The position numbers and the translations under genes were made by a program. Source: Mytilus edulis (taxonomy: Eukaryota > Mollusca > Bivalvia > Mytilida > Mytilidae). From it: a DNA stretch of 64,000 bases. Below are positions 46,121 through 58,903 of the stretch, one piece after another (within the stretch, counting starts at the first letter, position 1; each line of letters opens with the position of its first letter). The DNA lies in the NCBI RefSeq assembly GCF_963676685.1, contig NC_092346.1, forward strand, positions 25,681,133-25,745,132, in the 5' to 3' direction. The notes under the pieces were generated by a model, which saw only the letters and a program-made list of their open reading frames with translations, had not been told where the DNA came from and did not search any database.

Positions 46121-46157
46121 TTTTCTTATCTTCTACTTAAATATATTTAAACAACTT
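46121..46157 (-). promoter_or_regulatory. Upstream block of receptor B conserved with A
   Basis: Minus strand reads gttgtttaaatatatttaag then tagaagataag, matching the segment before copy A at almost every base. AT-rich palindromic core ttaaatatatttaa. Confidence 0.55.
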
Positions 46158-48680
46158 CATCTACTAACGACCTTTTGAAAATTACTTCGTTTAACTAACC
46201 GATATATTTATATTGTTCCTGGTTTTTTTTATTAATGCTATGTAAATGTTTTTGTCAGATTTTTACTATTGTCATGGTGTCCTTCAAGGATTTGTGTTTT
46301 TATTATAAATGCTTTTGATTTAAATCTTTTGTTTGTGTTATTGAACATAACTTATGTAATAAGCCGGAAATTATTTGTAAACTAGAAGACATTTGATCCA
46401 AACCTTTCCATGTGATCTTACAAAACAACTATTATACATTTTATCTTAAAGAAGATCAATTTTCAAATAAGGAAATTTGACTTAAGGATGAAATTAGTTA
46501 AAATTAAAAAAAAAATCGGGAATTCAAATAATAAATGATACTATAAGTCAGAAGAAAATTATTTCATGAACAAATTAGCTTCAAATATTAATTGGTTATT
46601 TGAGCTTCTTTTCGAGATTTTGAATTTAAAAATGGTGGGAAAAAGGCTAACTCGGACTCTTACCTTATATTTGCATTAATGTAACTAAGGTCTCAAATCG
46701 ATAGAAAAGAAATCTAGAATCTGCTTAAAAATGGTAAATGTCCTTTGATGATCTATTGATGTATTAGATGAAAAGGCAAACTTTTGTTATTGGGCAAACT
46801 ATTTGATAAAAACTGCCATATTCCTAACAGTATATTAAAAAAAAAAATCAAGAAGATCAAAGAACCCAGATTATCCAATTTCACATGCTTCTCTTTTTTT
46901 TTTTATTGTTTTATGAATAAATCCTCCAGAACTAGAAATTTAAGAAACAAACACGACTTCCTCTACCTTGATTTTAGACTTATAACTCGAATCTGACATA
47001 AGCGCATCTCAGGACAAGAATCAAGGATAAACGAGACTATTTTAATTTTGAAATTATCAATTTACCCTACCTTCGAAGCAATTTAGCATCTTGGGATACC
47101 TGCAAACTGGATAAACATTTCCCCGACTCATTTGGTATTCAAGAGCATGCAGCTGTTACTCAGTCTTTGTAAAACGTCACTAGTGTCTGAGTAGAAAGTT
47201 GATGCACCAGGGTTATGTCAAGGAACATCTTGTCCTTTTTCTAAATTTAAAAAGATATCATTACATTGTACCTTGTTCATAGATATTCCATATCAACTTC
47301 ACTAATAATACACAATGTTCTTAAAGAACAGATTTAAGTTACTGACATTGTTTATCATCTTAATAAATAATTGTAGTGTTCGTTTATTTGTCCATTATTA
47401 CTTTTACGTTTTAGTCTATTTGTGACCAGTATTTGTTTACGCTTAATCGTTTTGTGACTATTGACCAGAGCTGTATACTACTGCTGCCTTTTTTTGGTTA
47501 TATCCATTTATTCATCCCGTTATTGTAGTATTGTACTATAGTGATTTTTTGTATTATTGTCTTTCACTTCTGCTTATGTGTTTTTTTCATTATGGCTTTG
47601 TTGTTTTTCTTTACTGATATTTGAGTTTGTTTTTATGGTAATCAAGATTATAACACAATGTTGGTCTCTTTTTTTGACATTTTTACCTATTATGTACGTT
47701 TGTTTTGTTAACACATTGTTGTCAATATTTTGGAATTAATTTTATACGACTGTCATACAAGAAGTGAGAGGTAAGGCTAGCTATAAAACCAGTTTTAATC
47801 CACCATTTTCTACATAATAAAATGCCGGTTCCAAGTCATGAAAACGACATTATCCATTCGATTGATGTGTTTGATTTTGCCATTTAGGAACTTTTAGGTT
47901 TTTTTTCACTTTTTTTTTAATTGGTTTATGGCTAGTCAAACCTCCTGTCTATATAGCGAAGAAGAAAAACCCGCTTAAACGACAACACTGCGTGACAGAA
48001 CTACAGTACAAACAAACGCAAGAACACTCAGCACAATTGAATACATACATAAATAATATATTTGTACATTACAACACCTATTTGAATTAACGACAACACA
48101 GGACACACTGAACTGCGTGTCACATAAATGGACCAACACAAAAAGTGACATATTTTTGTGACGTATATATTATCATAGGTAATCTTGAAATAGACAACGA
48201 GATTTAAAAATACACAATTTTTTTACAAATCTAGTCCTAGATATCATGATAATGACTGTCTTGAAAGGCTTTTTTTTTTATTAATGCTGTAATGACGTCA
48301 TAATTATTTAGACTTAAACACTACGTTATCCATGGAAAGTTGAAATAAACTCGACTATACTGACAAAAACGACATAAGTAAAATGTACCAATAAAAACTG
48401 AATTCAAGACAGGTGGGCTAAAAATGCTTTATGACCAGATATACTAGCAACGAGTGAGAGAATAAATCAAACATAATTAGAATATTGTTCTCAGTGATTT
48501 TTCAATAAACTTGGTAAAAAATTCAAATGATATATTGTATTGCTAATGAAACGGTCCAGTTATTGTTTATTTCCGTAACTATAATTACATGCTATTACTA
48601 GTAGCTTACAAAGCAAATAGTTCCATTAGAAAATAATATCGAATTTTTAAAATCTGTTACTATCATTAAAATGAAATTTA
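46158..48680. other. Intergenic, with repeat fragments
   Basis: No gene found. The part at 47460-47870 contains fragments of family P (gctgtatactactgctgcc, and the gctagctataaaaccag...ttaatccaccattt block also seen at 52880). Confidence 0.5.
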
Positions 48681-48686
48681 ATCAGA

Positions 48687-48696
48687 TATATAAATA
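48687..48696 (+). promoter_or_regulatory. TATA box of the C-type lectin gene
   Basis: tatataaata, 51-60 bases before the lectin start codon. A transcription start near 48717 would give a 30-base leader. Confidence 0.55.
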
Positions 48697-48746
48697 CATA
48701 ATATTGACTGTTTGAAAATATCCACAAATTTAGCACGACATTTGCA

Positions 48747-51023
48747 ATGTATTGTTTGTTTGTTCTATTTGGACTTGTTTTGGTTTATTGTTATGCTGGT
48801 ATGGTTACATTTTGTGGTTGTTTATTTTTCTATAAATAATACACACAATTTATTCAGAAATATTGCGATTTGTATTTATCTTCTCCGATGATTATTACAC
48901 AACTAACAAATATATATATTTACCAATACATTTGGTAAAGGATAATCGCTAGTCAGTTAAAAATATTATTTATTTCAGAATTATATAATGTTTAAAGTCG
49001 TTACGATGTCATAAATCGTGTTTTTACATAATGGATGTCGCAAAGTATATTTTATGAAATGTATGGGAAGAACTTGGTGAAATTGGACAGGTGGATAAAA
49101 ATATAGTAGAAATATTGGAATTGCTAAGTATTTTACGAGTGATTTTATGACAAATTTCGTTTGCATAACATAGAAATAAATCAACAGATGTTAGACAAAC
49201 CAACCTGAATACGATATAGCAATATATATATGCATCAAAGCATGCAATTTTTTTTTTTACCACCGGTTGGTTAGTCTATCCTTTTTACCATCAATATTTT
49301 AACTTCTGCATCCAGGGTTTGTTTAGGTAAAACGTTCTTTACTTTATCTTTACAGATGAATGCAGTTATCCATACCGACGAGTTGGTAAAGGATGTTATC
49401 TTATACAAAAAGATAAAGTATACGGTGATGCTGCTTTTGTAAGTTATTTAATATAGAAATCGTCATATTGTACAAACTCATCAAATTAATACAAAGGGTT
49501 GAGATAGTGACATCGAAAATTTTATGAAGATGGGTTTCTGCTAAGCGAGGTGTATCATATTATTACCAGCTATCAATTGATTGTTGATCACACGCGCTAA
49601 TTTGATTTACTTGGTTTTAGTCAATTACCGTGGTGACAGCGTGTTTTTACCTTACAAAAACGCCGTCTTTCGAAAAAAATAAAATGGGATGATTCTAATT
49701 ACAACTCTTGAGTGATCGAGTATGACTACTAAAACGTGAACCAAAAGTAATGTGAAATGTGAAAAAATCATTAAGAATTAATAGATAGTCAAAGGGCGCA
49801 CACGTGAAACCTGTCTTACCCTAATATTTTGTTTGCCCATACCAAGTCAGAAGTTATGCTGTCTTGACCAATTGGTACTCGTTGTCGATACATTGTTTGT
49901 ATGATTGTTTTTGTATAAGAGCAGTCGGAGTTTGGTGTTTGATGAGGTCTTACACCTACAACTCACATGTGTGTCTGTGTGGAAACATGTTACTGTCTTC
50001 CAGAGTATATACATATGTTATCAAAGGTACCAGGCTTATAATTTAATACGCCAGACGTGCTTTTCGTCTACATAAGTCTCATCAGTGACGCTCAGATCAA
50101 AATAATAAGAAAGCAAAACAAGTACAAAGTTGAAGAGCATATATAGTTTTTGCACTTTTGTTTTATAATTAAAATAATTTATATGTATAGTATTTACTGT
50201 TTTTGACGTTTTTTATGCTTTAAGGCAAAATGCCTACGACGAGGTGCATACCTGGCAAACTTTGAAACTCTAAATGAAGCTATGTTGATGAAGTACGAAC
50301 TTTTAAAAATGAACACAGGTAATTTTTTTTTATAACTTGTTTTAGACGTGAAATCAGTATCTTTCGAGACACACTTTATACTGTACAAGAACTATGGTAG
50401 GTATAGGTAAAGAACCATAAATTATGTACAGTCCAAAAGAAAAAACACAAAGGTAAAAAGAAATCTTAACAAAATCGTTCCTACGCTATATTGTAACGTC
50501 ATAAACAAGTTTGAATATTTGTGAAATTTTTATTAAAACAATTAATGCTTGAAAACTTAAGAACATTTGTTGGAAGTGTTTTTGAAAAAAATTACTACAG
50601 GAAAATTTATTCAACAATTCTTAATTGATTTAAGTTGAGATGTCTTAAGAATATTAATACGAAATTGGCACATTTTCAGAGAATGACAAGCTTGTTCTTC
50701 AGACATTAGCTTTCAGGTACAAAGCACATCCCACAGTATGTACTTTCTGTACAATTTAGTTTTATTTCTATTTCCCAGGTGTGCATTATTATGTCGGTGG
50801 ACGCAACATCAATAGGTACAAGACCGGTGGTGATTGGAGATGGATAAAAAAGGACGGAGAAATGGTCAAGATGAAGTACTTTGCATTTGATAATGGAGAA
50901 CCAAATGGAACATTAAAGAGTGCACAAGATTGTATGTTCTTCTTTGCTTCTAGAGGATATAGGTTCCATAATGTCTATTGCGCACTAAGTGGTTATCTTG
51001 GAGGTTATATTTGCGAGAAATAA
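48747..51023 (+). CDS. Secreted single-domain C-type lectin, 4 exons
   Basis: Exons 48747-48798, 49356-49438, 50225-50318 and 50779-51023 join in phase, all GT..AG, to 157 residues. Exon 1 is a signal peptide (hydrophobic core from MYCLFVLFGLV, likely cut after Ala17). The C-type lectin domain follows: Cys20 and Cys31 (extra long-form pair), Cys48, Cys128, Cys144 and Cys155. YVGGRN stands at the WIGL position and WRWI at residues 96-99. An EPN tripeptide (117-119) is the mannose-type Ca2+-site signature. The usual WND near the fourth Cys is replaced by FHN (139-141), so Ca2+ binding may be altered. Such lectins are abundant in bivalve haemolymph and mucus and bind microbial or algal sugars. 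Here that role is inferred. A TATA box lies just upstream, as is common for inducible secreted proteins. Confidence 0.9.
50018..50140 (-). repeat. Hammerhead-like repeat H, in lectin intron 2
   Basis: Inverted copy starting ggtaccaggcttataattta. Core CTGATGA is exact, but helix II (GACT/AGAC) and the GAAAA box are altered. Confidence 0.8.
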
Positions 51024-51834
51024 ATAATAATTTAATTTTAACAATCGTTCTTTTCATTTACATGTATACTAGAACACAACCGCGAAATCGAGGGGAAATA
51101 GAGCGTATGTAAACTGTAACAAAAATTATAACTGGAGAATTCCAGGAGGGGTATCAAAAGTCAAATGTACTTGGGGACTGGGCACATTTTTTTTTTGTCC
51201 TCCCCCTTTTTTCCAAAAATACCGATTTTTATTCTTTCTGTTTTTCTGTATACTATGACCATACATATCGGCCACCGAAAAAAATTATTGACTGGAGAAT
51301 TTCAGGGAAGCAAGGACCTTGAGGAAAGGTAATAAAAGTTATAGGTACTTGGGGACAGGACAATTGTTTTTTCTAGCCCGGCTCCTAATTTTTGTTCTCC
51401 AAAACTCCTATAATTTTTTTTTCTGTTGATTTTAATAATATTAGCGTTTATAAATAAAGTGTACTTGCTTTTTACTATCAACTCTCAATTTACTAACCGA
51501 TCCACGGCGGTCATTGACATGAAAATGATAGCAAATAGCAAATACACGTTATTTATAGTCTTTGGTATATACAAAGTACAGAAAAAACGCAAACCGGATG
51601 TCTAGTCTGACTTATAATTTCGTCCAATGACGGAAAAATATCCGGACGCAGTTTTTTTTGTTTTTCTCCCAAAATAACCCAAACAGAATTATCATAAGAA
51701 AGGATGACAAATGCGACAATACATGGTACCTATAGGACACAGAGGCATGATGATTAATTTATTGCGGAAGGAAGAGAAGCGACACACAAAATGAGGTCTT
51801 CTCGTTTAATAGTATAGATACTACATTTAAAAAA
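51024..51834. other. Lectin 3' flank with an imperfect tandem pair
   Basis: A ~160-bp unit occurs twice (near 51127 and 51285). Shared phrases are actggagaatt.cag, gtacttggggac and ccta.tttt.ttctgtt. Nothing else recognised. Confidence 0.55.
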
Positions 51835-52140
51835 TAAGATGTGGTATGATTGCCAATGAGACAACTCTCCACAAGACACCAAATGACACAGAAATTAACT
51901 ACTATGAGTCACCATACGACCTCCAACAATGAACAAAGCCCATGCCGCATAGTCAGCTATAAATTGCCCCAAAATGACAATGTAAAATAATTCAAACGAG
52001 AAAACTCACGGCCTTATTTATGTACAAAAAATGAACGAAAAACAAATATGTAACGCATAAACAAACGACAACCACTGAATTACAGGCTCCTGACTTGGGA
52101 TAGGCACATACATACAGAATGTGGCGGGGTTAAACAGTTC
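51835..52140 (+). repeat. Dispersed repeat T, best copy
   Basis: Begins agatgtggtatgattgccaa and runs through gagacaactctccac, ccgcatagtcagctata and aacaaacgacaaccactga to ggcggggttaaac. Confidence 0.85.
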
Positions 52141-52794
52141 AGCACGGTTAGATTATTATTTAGCGTAAAATTGACTTGTTCAAGTAATAATCTTTGATCT
52201 CTTCTGAAATTGAGCCGAGATCATTCTGTACAAAGGGAAGTCAATTCGGTGATTTATATTTGAATACCGCTGATTGGGAATAGTTAATGAGATAAACTGA
52301 TGGTATTGTCTATTTGTAAGATTTTGTCAGGGAATATATTCCTTGTTCTGTTAAATTTTCGGCGAAGCTGTTGCTTTATTAATTTTTCAGTATACTTGTA
52401 TCATTTTAAGATAAAGTCATTTCTGTAACTTCTTTTTTTAACAGATAGTAAAGTTAATTGGTTGATCTTTGTCAACAACAAGAGACACATATTTCATGTC
52501 TTTTCTTGTAAATAGACAATCATATAATCAATGCAATAACTTCTTAAAGGTTGATCTTCCAGATAAAAAAGTAAAACAGCAAAATTATTTTGAGTAAAAT
52601 GAAAAAAATAAATATGTAAGGGTTAAGATTTTTCGTTCATAAAGGTCCGTTGAGGGCCCGTAATTGATTAGAAAAGACTTATTTTTAGGTAGAGATGATT
52701 GCATTTTCAAAACCCATCTAACATTTCCGTTCAATCCGGATCTGTTTGCGGACAGCTAAAAGGACGTAACATCAGTTTTGTTCTTATTACTCAA

Positions 52795-52950
52795 CCATTT
52801 TGTCTATATTGTAGTCCTTTCATGTAGTGTTATCGTTTTAGTGTTATATTTAACATTGTCATAAATGCACGAGGTTTGGCTAGCCGATAACTAGGTTAAT
52901 CCACCATTTTTCTTAAAATGTCCTGTACCAAGTCAGGGAAATAGTTAAGC
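52795..52950 (+). repeat. Dispersed repeat fragment (family P, left half)
   Basis: ttgtagtcctttcatgtagt ... cctgtaccaagtcag matches 24965-25105. Confidence 0.65.
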
Positions 52951-53854
52951 AGCTTACCACACAAATCATGCAAATGGTGATACAAGGATGAAACTTTGTA
53001 AGATTTGCCTTTAGGTGTATGTTATCATATTAGTGAGGTAGACACGAAAAAAATTCATCCGACCATAGCGGCCATGTTGGATTTTCGAAATGACGTCTTC
53101 ACAGGGAAAAGACATCATAGGTATGGTCCGTTTTGCTTGTATTGTATCCAAAATGTTACAAAATGAAGTAAATCATTGTTATATAAGATAAAGCATCACT
53201 TTCGGTCAAATATCGGTCGATAACTCACTCCTAGTTTTATGAATGTCCCGAATATGACTGTTTTATGACCCGAATAATGTCAGTCGTTATATTCCACAAA
53301 TCTTTGATTGCTACATTAGGTTCGATAGGTTATAGGCCAAATGAGAGCTCAATTTTATTGCAGTTGACCTTTTTTTAAAGAGTATATGTTCTCATTGACG
53401 TGTCTCGGTACTTGTCTATCCACCGTTCATATTTTTAGTTACAAAGTTTTATTTGCAATTCTAATCGGATACTGATTTGAAGGAATTCTATCCCTATTAC
53501 TAACACAATTCTATAATAATAATGTTGTTAATACATCAAATAACATAACTAGAAAAGTAATCTTGAATTATATACAATTTCTAGTATTTTACCTGTGACG
53601 TTACTGTATGTTACGTAAATTTATTCATGTTACAGACACACACACTTCGTGCACTTCTCTAATAGTTGATTAGTTTCACTCGGTTCTAGTTTGCTGTTGC
53701 ATTTATTTATTACTCAGATAATATTTGCAATTAAAGTTCATTGTTGATTACTTTTTTTATATGATATTTACTTAGTTTTGAAATGGCAAAAAGAATTCGC
53801 TTATCAGCTTCCTCAGCAGATAGTTGGGAAACTGATTGGAAAAAATGTTGAAAT
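52951..53854. other. Non-coding stretch
   Basis: No feature supported. Confidence 0.5.
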
Positions 53855-55260
53855 TGAGAATGGAAATGGGGAATGTGTCAAAGAGACAACAACCCGACCA
53901 AATAAAAAACAACAGCACAGGGTCACCAACAGGTCTTCAATGTAGCGAGAAATTCCCGCACCCGGAGGCGTCCTTCAGCTGGCCCCTCAACAAATATATA
54001 CTAGTCCAGTGATAATGAACGCCAGACTAATTTCCAAATTGTACACAAGAAACTAAAATTAAAATAATACAAGACTAACAAAGGCCAGAAGCTCCTGACT
54101 TGGGACAGGCGCAAAAATGCGGCGGGGTTAAAAATGTTTGTGAGATCTCAACCCTCCCCCTATACCTCTAACCAATGTAGAAAAGTAAACACATAACAAT
54201 ACGCACATTAAAATTCAGTTCAAGAGAAGTCCGAGTCTGATGTCAGAAGATGTAACCAAAGAAAATAAACAAAATGACAATAATACATAAATAACAACAG
54301 ACTACTAGCAATTAACTGACATGCCAGCTCCAGACTTCAATTAAACTGACTAAAAGATTATGATTTCATCATATGAACATCAGGCACTATCCTTCCCGTT
54401 AGGGGTTTAGTATCATACCATCATAACAAAATATGAGAAGAACATAACCCGTGTCATGCCAACAACTGTTTTTAGAATAAATGTGTTTAGTTCCGATGCA
54501 AAGACCTTATCAGTGACTCAATATTAACGCCAAAATATGCAATCTTTAATGACTTGACAACAGTATCGTAATTATATCCCTTCTTAATAAGTCTATTCAA
54601 AGGTTTTGTAAGTTTCTGAGGTGAATACTGACACCTTTGTGCTTTATAAAGAATATTTCCATAAAAAATTGGATGTGAAATACCTGAACGTATTAGAAGT
54701 CTGCATGTTGAGCTATATTTACGAATGATGTCTTTATACCGATGATAAAATTTAGTAAATGTTTTGACTAGTTTGTGATATCGAAAACACTGGTGTAATA
54801 ATTTTTCAGTAATACATAAATTTCTCTCGTTAAAATCTAAAACATTATTACATACACCAGCGAATCGTACAAGTTGAGATATATAAACACCGTAAGATGG
54901 TGACAAGGGAACGTCACCATCTAAAAACGGATAATTAACGATAGGAAATGAAAAATCATCCCTTTTATCATAAATTTTAGTATTCAGCTTTCCATTAGTG
55001 ATATAGACATCAAGATCGAGAAAAGGGCAGTGGTCATTGTTAGTATTAGCTTTATTTAAAGTAAGTTCAACAGGATAAATTTCATTAATATACATACTGA
55101 AGTCGTCATTATTGAGAGCCAAAATATCATCCAAATATCTAAAAGTATTATTAAATTTGTTTATCAGATGTTGTTTCGATGGGTCTTTGCTTATTTTTTG
55201 TCATAAATTGTAACTCATAACAATACAAAAACAGGTCCGCAATAAGTTGTATGTGTCAGG
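53855..55260 (-). mobile_element. Penelope-like element PLE3, 5'-truncated
   Basis: RT C-terminal half plus a long 3' UTR. Minus strand from about 55260: ADLFLYCYELQF, a one-base frame change near 55200, then KFNNTFRYLDDIL (motif C). The frame 55134-54487 follows with FLDLDVYITNGKL, IYDKRDDFSFPIVNYP, YGVYISQLVRF and CFRYHKLVKTFTKFYHRY. No fingers and no GIY-YIG domain are present. The 53855-54486 part is non-coding tail, with phrases such as agagacaacaacccgacc and gcggcggggttaaa. It resembles PLE1 more than PLE2. Confidence 0.85.
54487..55200 (-). pseudogene. PLE3 reverse transcriptase fragment
   Basis: About 238 codons open from the YLDD motif to the stop at 54487; the Asp pair is present but the fingers and motif A are lost by truncation. 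The closing residues IESLIRSLHRN mark the natural C-terminus of this Penelope-like RT type. Confidence 0.8.
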
Positions 55261-57460
55261 AGGTCACAACAGACCTTCTGAAATCGTCAGACGAATGATA
55301 TACAATGTTAGGCAAAAATATTACTCTTTTTCATGAATTTGTCACGAGAAGCACGAGTAGTCTTTATAAATACACGAGAGTACTGTCCAAGATGATTAAA
55401 AAAATTACTATTCAAAATATTTAATATTCATCCTTGTATTTGCGTTTTGCAATATCACTGGTCTCATAAATTGCATTTGGACGAAACAAAACATATCCAT
55501 AAAAAAAATCCCATAATGCATCACTTATGTGAATATAATATTAGTGTGTTTTAATTTTATTTGTCTTTTGTTGAAGTATTGCTATTTTGGGAATCTGCTG
55601 TGTTTTGTTTATGCTTTTTAATGTTACTGCTGGATTGTCTTTCCAAAATGCACTGTTTCTTTTATAATGCTTTTGAGTTATAGATTTTTGATGGTGATGT
55701 TTTGTAGCTTTTTTTTTACTTTACTTTTTTCTCTCCACTTGTCTTCGTTCTATTAAGTCTCTTTTAGTCCTCTGGGGCTCGGCATTTATGCATCACGCTA
55801 TTGAATATTTTGACTTTGAAAAGGCCTCGTCAGTTTAATCATGAGATGCGAAGTTTACGCAGGAGTTTTTGTTTTACATTGTTGTGTTCATTTTTGGTAA
55901 ATTGTATTTTTATCTTACCAAATTTGTATAAATCGAGAAAGTGTATATCACATACGGTAAACAATTTTTTGTTTGCATCTTTTTCAAACTTTCAATTAGC
56001 TACAGCAACGTTTTTGTTTGCGTTTTTGTAAAGAATATTTATATGGTTTTTTTTTATGTTTAAGTCAGTTATGTGTTTATCTGTGCAGAATTTGTTGCTG
56101 GGTACAATTCTTGTCACATTAACCTGTTTGCTCACATAATTTCGTCGACATAACAAAACTATAAACCTCTGTCATATAATTGGGAGATGTAGATATCTAT
56201 AAAATCAGGTTTAATACATCATTTTCGTCTGAAAAATGCGAAATGTAACGTTTGATTTTCACTTCTTCGGTTGTTAGAAATCGTATGATTTTGTTAGTTT
56301 TAATGGACTTAGAGTTAATCATTGTTGTTCTGTTTCGCTTCTGCATATCCTTCAAACTTATCAAACGGGTAATTATATAATAGACAATAACAATCAAAAC
56401 CAAGGAGTAAACAAAGACTCACAAAGCCAAAGGACATTTACATCAACAGTTATAAATAATAATTAAGAAACAACACGAACTCCACTAAAAACCGGGAGTG
56501 AAATCAGGTGCCCCGGAAGGGTAAGCATTTCCTGCACCGTATACGGCACCCGTCGTGTTATTTCTTTGTTCAGTTCGGTAATGATGGAAGGTTATCATAG
56601 ACAGGAATGCATTTTTCACAATATTAAAGCAAATTAAAATGCTTGTATAATTGTGACAAAAGTGTGTTATCCTTCGTTGACTTTATAAATCTATTATATT
56701 TGAGTAGACATTAAATTCACGAACTGAATCATTGTCGCAAGTTTGAAATATAATGCACTGGCTATGGTCTCGTTAATGTATAGTGAATGACTTCACTACT
56801 GTAAGTAGTATTGCTTTTTTAATTCTGTTCTTGTTTTCGTAAACATGTTTGTCCATGATTACGCTAACAATGACGAATAGTATAATTTATCCAAATCTAC
56901 ATGTATTTAAACAACGTAAATACATGTATACAGGAACACAACCATGTACACATCATACCAACGCAATATTATAATAATGGTTAGTAAACGTCATATCAAT
57001 ATTCAAACAGGTGCTTGTAGCATGCCAGTTGTATTAAGAAGAACAAACTTTTCTTTGTAAATCTGGTTAATGTCTGTATTCGGTCAATTTGGACATTATT
57101 TTTTATTGTGAATAATTAGTACAAATTAAAAAAAATCTTGTATAAACATTAGCAAGTATATGTATTGCTGTGTTCATTCTCGTTTTATAATCATGATTAT
57201 TTTATTTTTTTAAATGTACCAAGCCTTGAAGGAGTTCCTTTTTTTAGATACATATTTAAATGTTAGAAAACAATAATTACATTAGATGTATGTTTCATTA
57301 CAATACGTTATTCTGATTGGCTAATTAAGCAGTTGTATCACTCAATAAAACTTCTCATTCATGATGACACGAGGTCCCACAATAAAGTGCACAGGTAAAT
57401 GAAATAAAAACTTGATAAAAGGCGTGTTTTCATGATCCTATAGGTAAAAATGTAATTATA
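55261..57460. other. Intergenic
   Basis: No gene supported. The only recognised element is the PLE tail at 56430-56565. Confidence 0.5.
56430..56565 (-). repeat. Partial PLE1-type 3' tail
   Basis: aacaacacgaactccact ... ccccggaagggtaagcat ... cacccgtcgtgtt matches 36770-36875. Confidence 0.75.
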
Positions 57461-57465
57461 AGTAT

Positions 57466-57610
57466 TGAATGCTTTTTTTTGTAATTTTATAGGGTTGTAA
57501 AAGCGTTGACCGTGCGCACATTTTAAGTATGAAGCGCTTCCGCGCTTCATACAAAATGTACTTCGGTCAACGCTTTTACACCCCAATAAATTTACAAAAA
57601 AGAGCATTCA
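57466..57610. repeat. Palindromic MITE-like hairpin
   Basis: Outer arms gaatgctttttttt and aaaaaagagcattc, then tgtaaaagcgttgaccg facing cggtcaacgcttttaca. Inner arms gtatgaagcgc and gcgcttcatac surround ttcc. The structure covers about 140 bases. Confidence 0.9.
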
Positions 57611-57719
57611 ATTCTTAAATGAATTATGAATTTTAGGCAATATGTTATTCAAAAGTGAACATCATATAATATTTTGCAATTACTTGAAATGTAAAATTCA
57701 AGTACTGTTTGAAGATGGA

Positions 57720-58085
57720 TTCAGTCAGCATTTCTGTACTGACATGAGTAATCATTGATTTGGTCATATTTATAAATTGACTGATTACAAAACGTTTGAA
57801 TTTTTGAAATACTAAGACTTTTCTACCTCAGGAATAGATTACCTTAGCCGTATTTGACATAATGTTTTGGAATTTGGGGTAATCAATGCTCTCCACCTAT
57901 GTACTTCTTTGGCTTTATAACTATTTTGATATGAGCGTCACTGATGAGTCATATGTAGACGAAAAGCGCTTCTGACGTATTAAATTATTAGCCTGGTACC
58001 TTTGATAACTATTTACACCACTAGGTCAATGCCGCCGCTGGTGGACGTTTTGTCCCCGAGGGCATCACCAGCCTTTGATAACTAA
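57720..58085 (+). repeat. Hammerhead-like repeat H, longest copy
   Basis: About 365 bp. It starts with the tgtactgacatgag region, passes through taccttagccgtatttgac and the core (CTGATGA exact, helix II weakened, GAAAA in place of GAAAC), then cctggtacctttgataacta. It ends gtggacgttttgtccccgag ... catcaccagcctttgataac. The phrase ctttgataacta occurs at both sides of the final part, suggesting a repeat unit boundary. Confidence 0.8.
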
Positions 58086-58807
58086 TTATTCCTTTTCAAA
58101 GCATGTTTTACCTTTTTGTTCACTATTACCAAAATATGACTATGGGATCCCAAAGTAATAAATTTATAACGTATTTAACCATATTTATTTTGAAAAGCAT
58201 TGTGGATTATTTCTTTCAGACGATTTTTCAATTGAACATGGCGAATAGTGAAAAACAGGGTTGACATAAGTTTTGATAGAACTAATTTTAGAAAGAGATC
58301 AGGATTTTAAATTATCCAGAAGTCTTTAGAATTATTTTTAGAATCCACTACACGGGAAAACAGTTTCCCAGGATTTATTCATGGTTTAACTAACCGTTTT
58401 TTGATGTATTAAATGAAGGAACAACACCAATTACTCTGACCGCCAGTCTCCATGTTATCCCTAAACATAAACAAACAAAAATGATTAAAAACATGAGAGT
58501 TTCCTGTGTGAATGTGTATTTATTAGATATGTGTACATGTAAAGTATAAATTTTAATTGCGTAAATCTTCAATTGATTAACGTAGTGACGATTTCTGAAA
58601 GAAATTTGTCAAGGTAAAATGTGTAAAACATGAACGTGATCATTTGTTGTTGTGAAAAACCCTAACAGTCCTACAGAAATAGTATTACTGGAACATCATT
58701 GTTTGTAAATGCCATTTGTTAAAGGAGTTTTTGTCTAAGGATGGATATCAACCGATCCCTTGTCAGGATAGTTTCAATAATTGCGTCTTGAAAAGACTAT
58801 CAAAAAC

Positions 58808-58815
58808 TATATATA
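58808..58815 (+). promoter_or_regulatory. TATA-like box of receptor copy C
   Basis: tatataag, 89-96 bases before the start codon. Copies A and B do not share this segment. Confidence 0.45.
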
Positions 58816-58903
58816 AGCTTTTCCCATGTATTTATTGTCACATGTTAATGTAGGAATATAACTTATAAACGTTTTACCACAAACATTGATTTACATTACT
58901 ATA

